From assembly GCF_028209625.1 (NCBI RefSeq), contig NZ_JAQLDU010000023.1, positions 1 to 15,816 on the forward strand: a stretch of DNA of 15,816 bases. The letters are read 5' to 3'. This DNA comes from Collinsella aerofaciens (GTDB lineage: Bacteria; Actinomycetota; Coriobacteriia; Coriobacteriales; Coriobacteriaceae). Below the pieces are notes generated by a model. The model saw only the letters and a program-made list of their open reading frames with translations. It did not search any database and was not told where the DNA came from. Positions 14,499 to 15,816 of this stretch are shown here, one piece after another. The position numbers were made by a program, and so were the translations under genes. Positions within the stretch are counted from its first letter, which is position 1. Every line of letters starts with the position of its first letter.

Positions 14499-15471
14499 AA
14501 TCAACCCCAAGCACTCGATTCAGGACGTACTCGATCTCGCCCGCGACGCGCGGGTCGTCCCTCATATCGTCGGGAAGGGATAGGATGGCGGAAAGCGGGT
14601 CGACAATACACCCGGGCGCTGGCTCGGGCTCGTAGCGTAGCACCTGCACTACGCACGCGGGCTCCTCTGGTTCGTCGAATCCAGCGTTACGTGCACCGGT
14701 CGCCAGCCCTAGGACGCGCTCTTGCGCTTTGGTCGCGGTGAAAGTCGGCCAGGGGTCGTCCTGCAGCATCGAGATCTCACTCAGCGCCGAAACTCCTCCT
14801 GGTGGAAGGCCCACATCGGGTACGCGGGTCAGGCGATGCTCCCTTGCGACCGGACTTGCCATGTATGGCTCAAGCCGCCGCCACAGCGCCATCTTATTCC
14901 GGTCAGGGCGTAGGACCCGTCGGCGCCCTTCGGACACGATGATCGAGGGGTCGACAGCAGCGAGTTCATCGAACGCGCGCGAGACGGTCATCTTTGCTAC
15001 GGCGAGAACGTTCGCCGCCTGAGTTACGTTGGCTCCGTCGAGTTCACCGTAGAGCGCCATGATGGCGAGACGCTGCGCCTGGGGCGAGAGCGTCTCGATG
15101 CTCACCTGCTTACGGCCGCCCGCATGGCTCTTGCCGCCATTCAGAGCGACTCCCAGGAACGGTAGGTACACCTGCTTGTCTGTAGCTACAAAGGCGAGGC
15201 CGGCCTCAAGCATTCGCTCGACCCTATAGCCCGTGGCGCTCTCGAGAGCGAAAGCCACGGGAATCCCCAGAGCTGTCTCCAGCGTGTTGCGGTGTTTCGC
15301 CATGGTCTTCACCGTCGCGTTCTCGATGGGGAAAGCCATCACGAACGGCACACCGAAGGCGGTCCACCGCTCAAGGGAGTACAACCCCCTCAGATACAGG
15401 GGAAGCCCCGAGACGTCAACGGGCTCACGCTCAACTTTCGAATGCAGCATCTTCTCAACGAATTCCCGCAT
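14482..15471 (-). CDS. AbiE-partner antitoxin/regulator with MarR-type winged helix
   Basis: The favoured start is ATG 15471, because AAGGAGG (15484-15478) lies six bases upstream; a longer frame from 15513 would run through the operator. This gives 329 residues. The N-terminal third (LYLRGLYSLERWTAFGVPFVM) is alpha/beta. A winged-helix DNA-binding segment follows in the middle (LSPQAQRLAIMALYGELDG, NVTQAANVLAVAKMTVSRAFDEL, and the wing SEGRRRVLRP), like MarR-type regulators. The C-terminal part has no family I recognise. It overlaps the nucleotidyltransferase downstream and lies behind repeated TGTAAC boxes. This fits an antitoxin that represses its own operon and counters the AbiEii-like toxin, as AbiEi does, although its domain order differs from classical AbiEi. 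The neutralising role is inferred from position. Confidence 0.78.
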   Translation of the reverse strand: MREFVEKMLHSKVEREPVDVSGLPLYLRGLYSLERWTAFGVPFVMAFPIENATVKTMAKHRNTLETALGIPVAFALESATGYRVERMLEAGLAFVATDKQVYLPFLGVALNGGKSHAGGRKQVSIETLSPQAQRLAIMALYGELDGANVTQAANVLAVAKMTVSRAFDELAAVDPSIIVSEGRRRVLRPDRNKMALWRRLEPYMASPVAREHRLTRVPDVGLPPGGVSALSEISMLQDDPWPTFTATKAQERVLGLATGARNAGFDEPEEPACVVQVLRYEPEPAPGCIVDPLSAILSLPDDMRDDPRVAGEIEYVLNRVLGVDYEGNR

Positions 15472-15477
15472 GCCTCG

Positions 15478-15484
15478 CCTCCTT
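15478..15484 (-). promoter_or_regulatory. Ribosome binding site of the AbiE-like antitoxin
   Basis: On the minus strand, AAGGAGG (15484-15478) lies six bases before ATG 15471, overriding the longer in-frame start at 15513. Confidence 0.85.
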
Positions 15485-15547
15485 GTGTAACATGCTATTT
15501 TGAAATGTAACATTAATGATGTTACAAGGCAAACTATTAAGTTACAT
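15485..15547 (-). promoter_or_regulatory. Candidate operator: four TGTAAC/GTTACA boxes
   Basis: TGTAAC or its complement occurs at 15486-15491, 15506-15511, 15521-15526 and 15541-15546. The central pair forms the palindrome TGTAACAT-5-ATGTTACA (15506-15526). Spacing near 15-20 bases is about two helical turns or slightly less. It lies directly upstream of the antitoxin gene, where autorepression by its winged-helix protein is expected. The A+T-rich promoter itself is not clearly separable from the boxes. Confidence 0.65.
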
Positions 15548-15816
15548 ATAAAGACGCCCTGTGTATGCTACCGTTTCAAACCCGGCAAAACCCAAAGCGA
15601 GTGCAAGTGGCGTGTTCTCCACACTCGCCAAGACCGCCGACAACCACTGAATTGCCATGGCCTTGGTGCTGTTCACACTAGGAAAGCATTCATCGCAATC
15701 GCACGCCGTTGTTGTTGTGACTCATTTCCGGAAGTGTGTGGGGGGTGTTCCTATAGTTTTGTCAACTGGGCAATGCTGTTTTCGAGATTGAATCGCGACA
15801 TGCTAACGCCAGGCCT
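15548..15816. other. Non-coding right edge of the window
   Basis: No ORF with coding character. GCGAGTG (15597-15603) and CACTCGC (15622-15628) form a short stem. CCGGAAGTGTGTGG near 15728-15741 resembles the units of the repeat cluster at 12480-12750. A further gene may start beyond the window. Confidence 0.4.

Overview
The window looks like accessory DNA from a Gram-positive gut bacterium of the high-G+C Actinomycetota type, most likely Coriobacteriia (Collinsella-like). This rests on an LPxTG-like cell-wall-anchored protein with a Sec signal, G+C-rich codon use in the right-hand genes, strong AAGGAGG ribosome binding sites, and a gene mix typical of a defence island. I cannot confirm the taxon from sequence alone. 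The left part (about 1-9660) is visibly more A+T-rich than the part from about 9960 onward, which suggests horizontal transfer of the left block.

Left block (1-9660): a plus-strand operon runs from the 3' end of an upstream gene (1-138), through a small 86-residue ORF (107-367), a 1322-residue STAND/AAA-type P-loop ATPase (377-4345), a 387-residue protein ending in a HEPN-like R-N-x3-H motif (4362-5525) and an OLD-like protein that fuses an ABC-type ATPase to a TOPRIM nuclease (5577-7247), to a Dam-like D12-class adenine methyltransferase (7317-8156). A convergent ParB/Srx-fold gene (8228-9559, minus) ends at the same strong hairpin. The set (sensor-like ATPase, candidate HEPN RNase, ATPase-nuclease, self-marking methylase) looks like an anti-phage system that I cannot match with confidence to a named type. 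The small ORF and the large ATPase ORF are in the same frame, separated by one TAA.

Middle (9661-12271): about 430 bases of non-coding boundary are followed by an exported sortase-substrate-like protein (9988-11076), its terminators, and an Abi_2 (AbiD/AbiF) HEPN gene (11339-12271). Directly upstream of the Abi gene is a consensus promoter, a roughly 65-nt structured RNA and an intrinsic terminator that stops just before the ribosome binding site. This is the layout expected of an RNA-antitoxin/AbiF-toxin pair.

Right block (12272-15816): a repeat-rich non-coding segment, a 92-residue unknown protein next to an orphan MNT nucleotidyltransferase, a 52-bp tandem repeat, and a minus-strand AbiE-like toxin-antitoxin pair (MarR-type winged-helix regulator plus AbiEii-like nucleotidyltransferase). 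The pair is preceded by repeated TGTAAC boxes that look like an autoregulatory operator. The window therefore holds at least three separate nucleotidyltransferase/HEPN-type modules as well as the large multi-gene operon.
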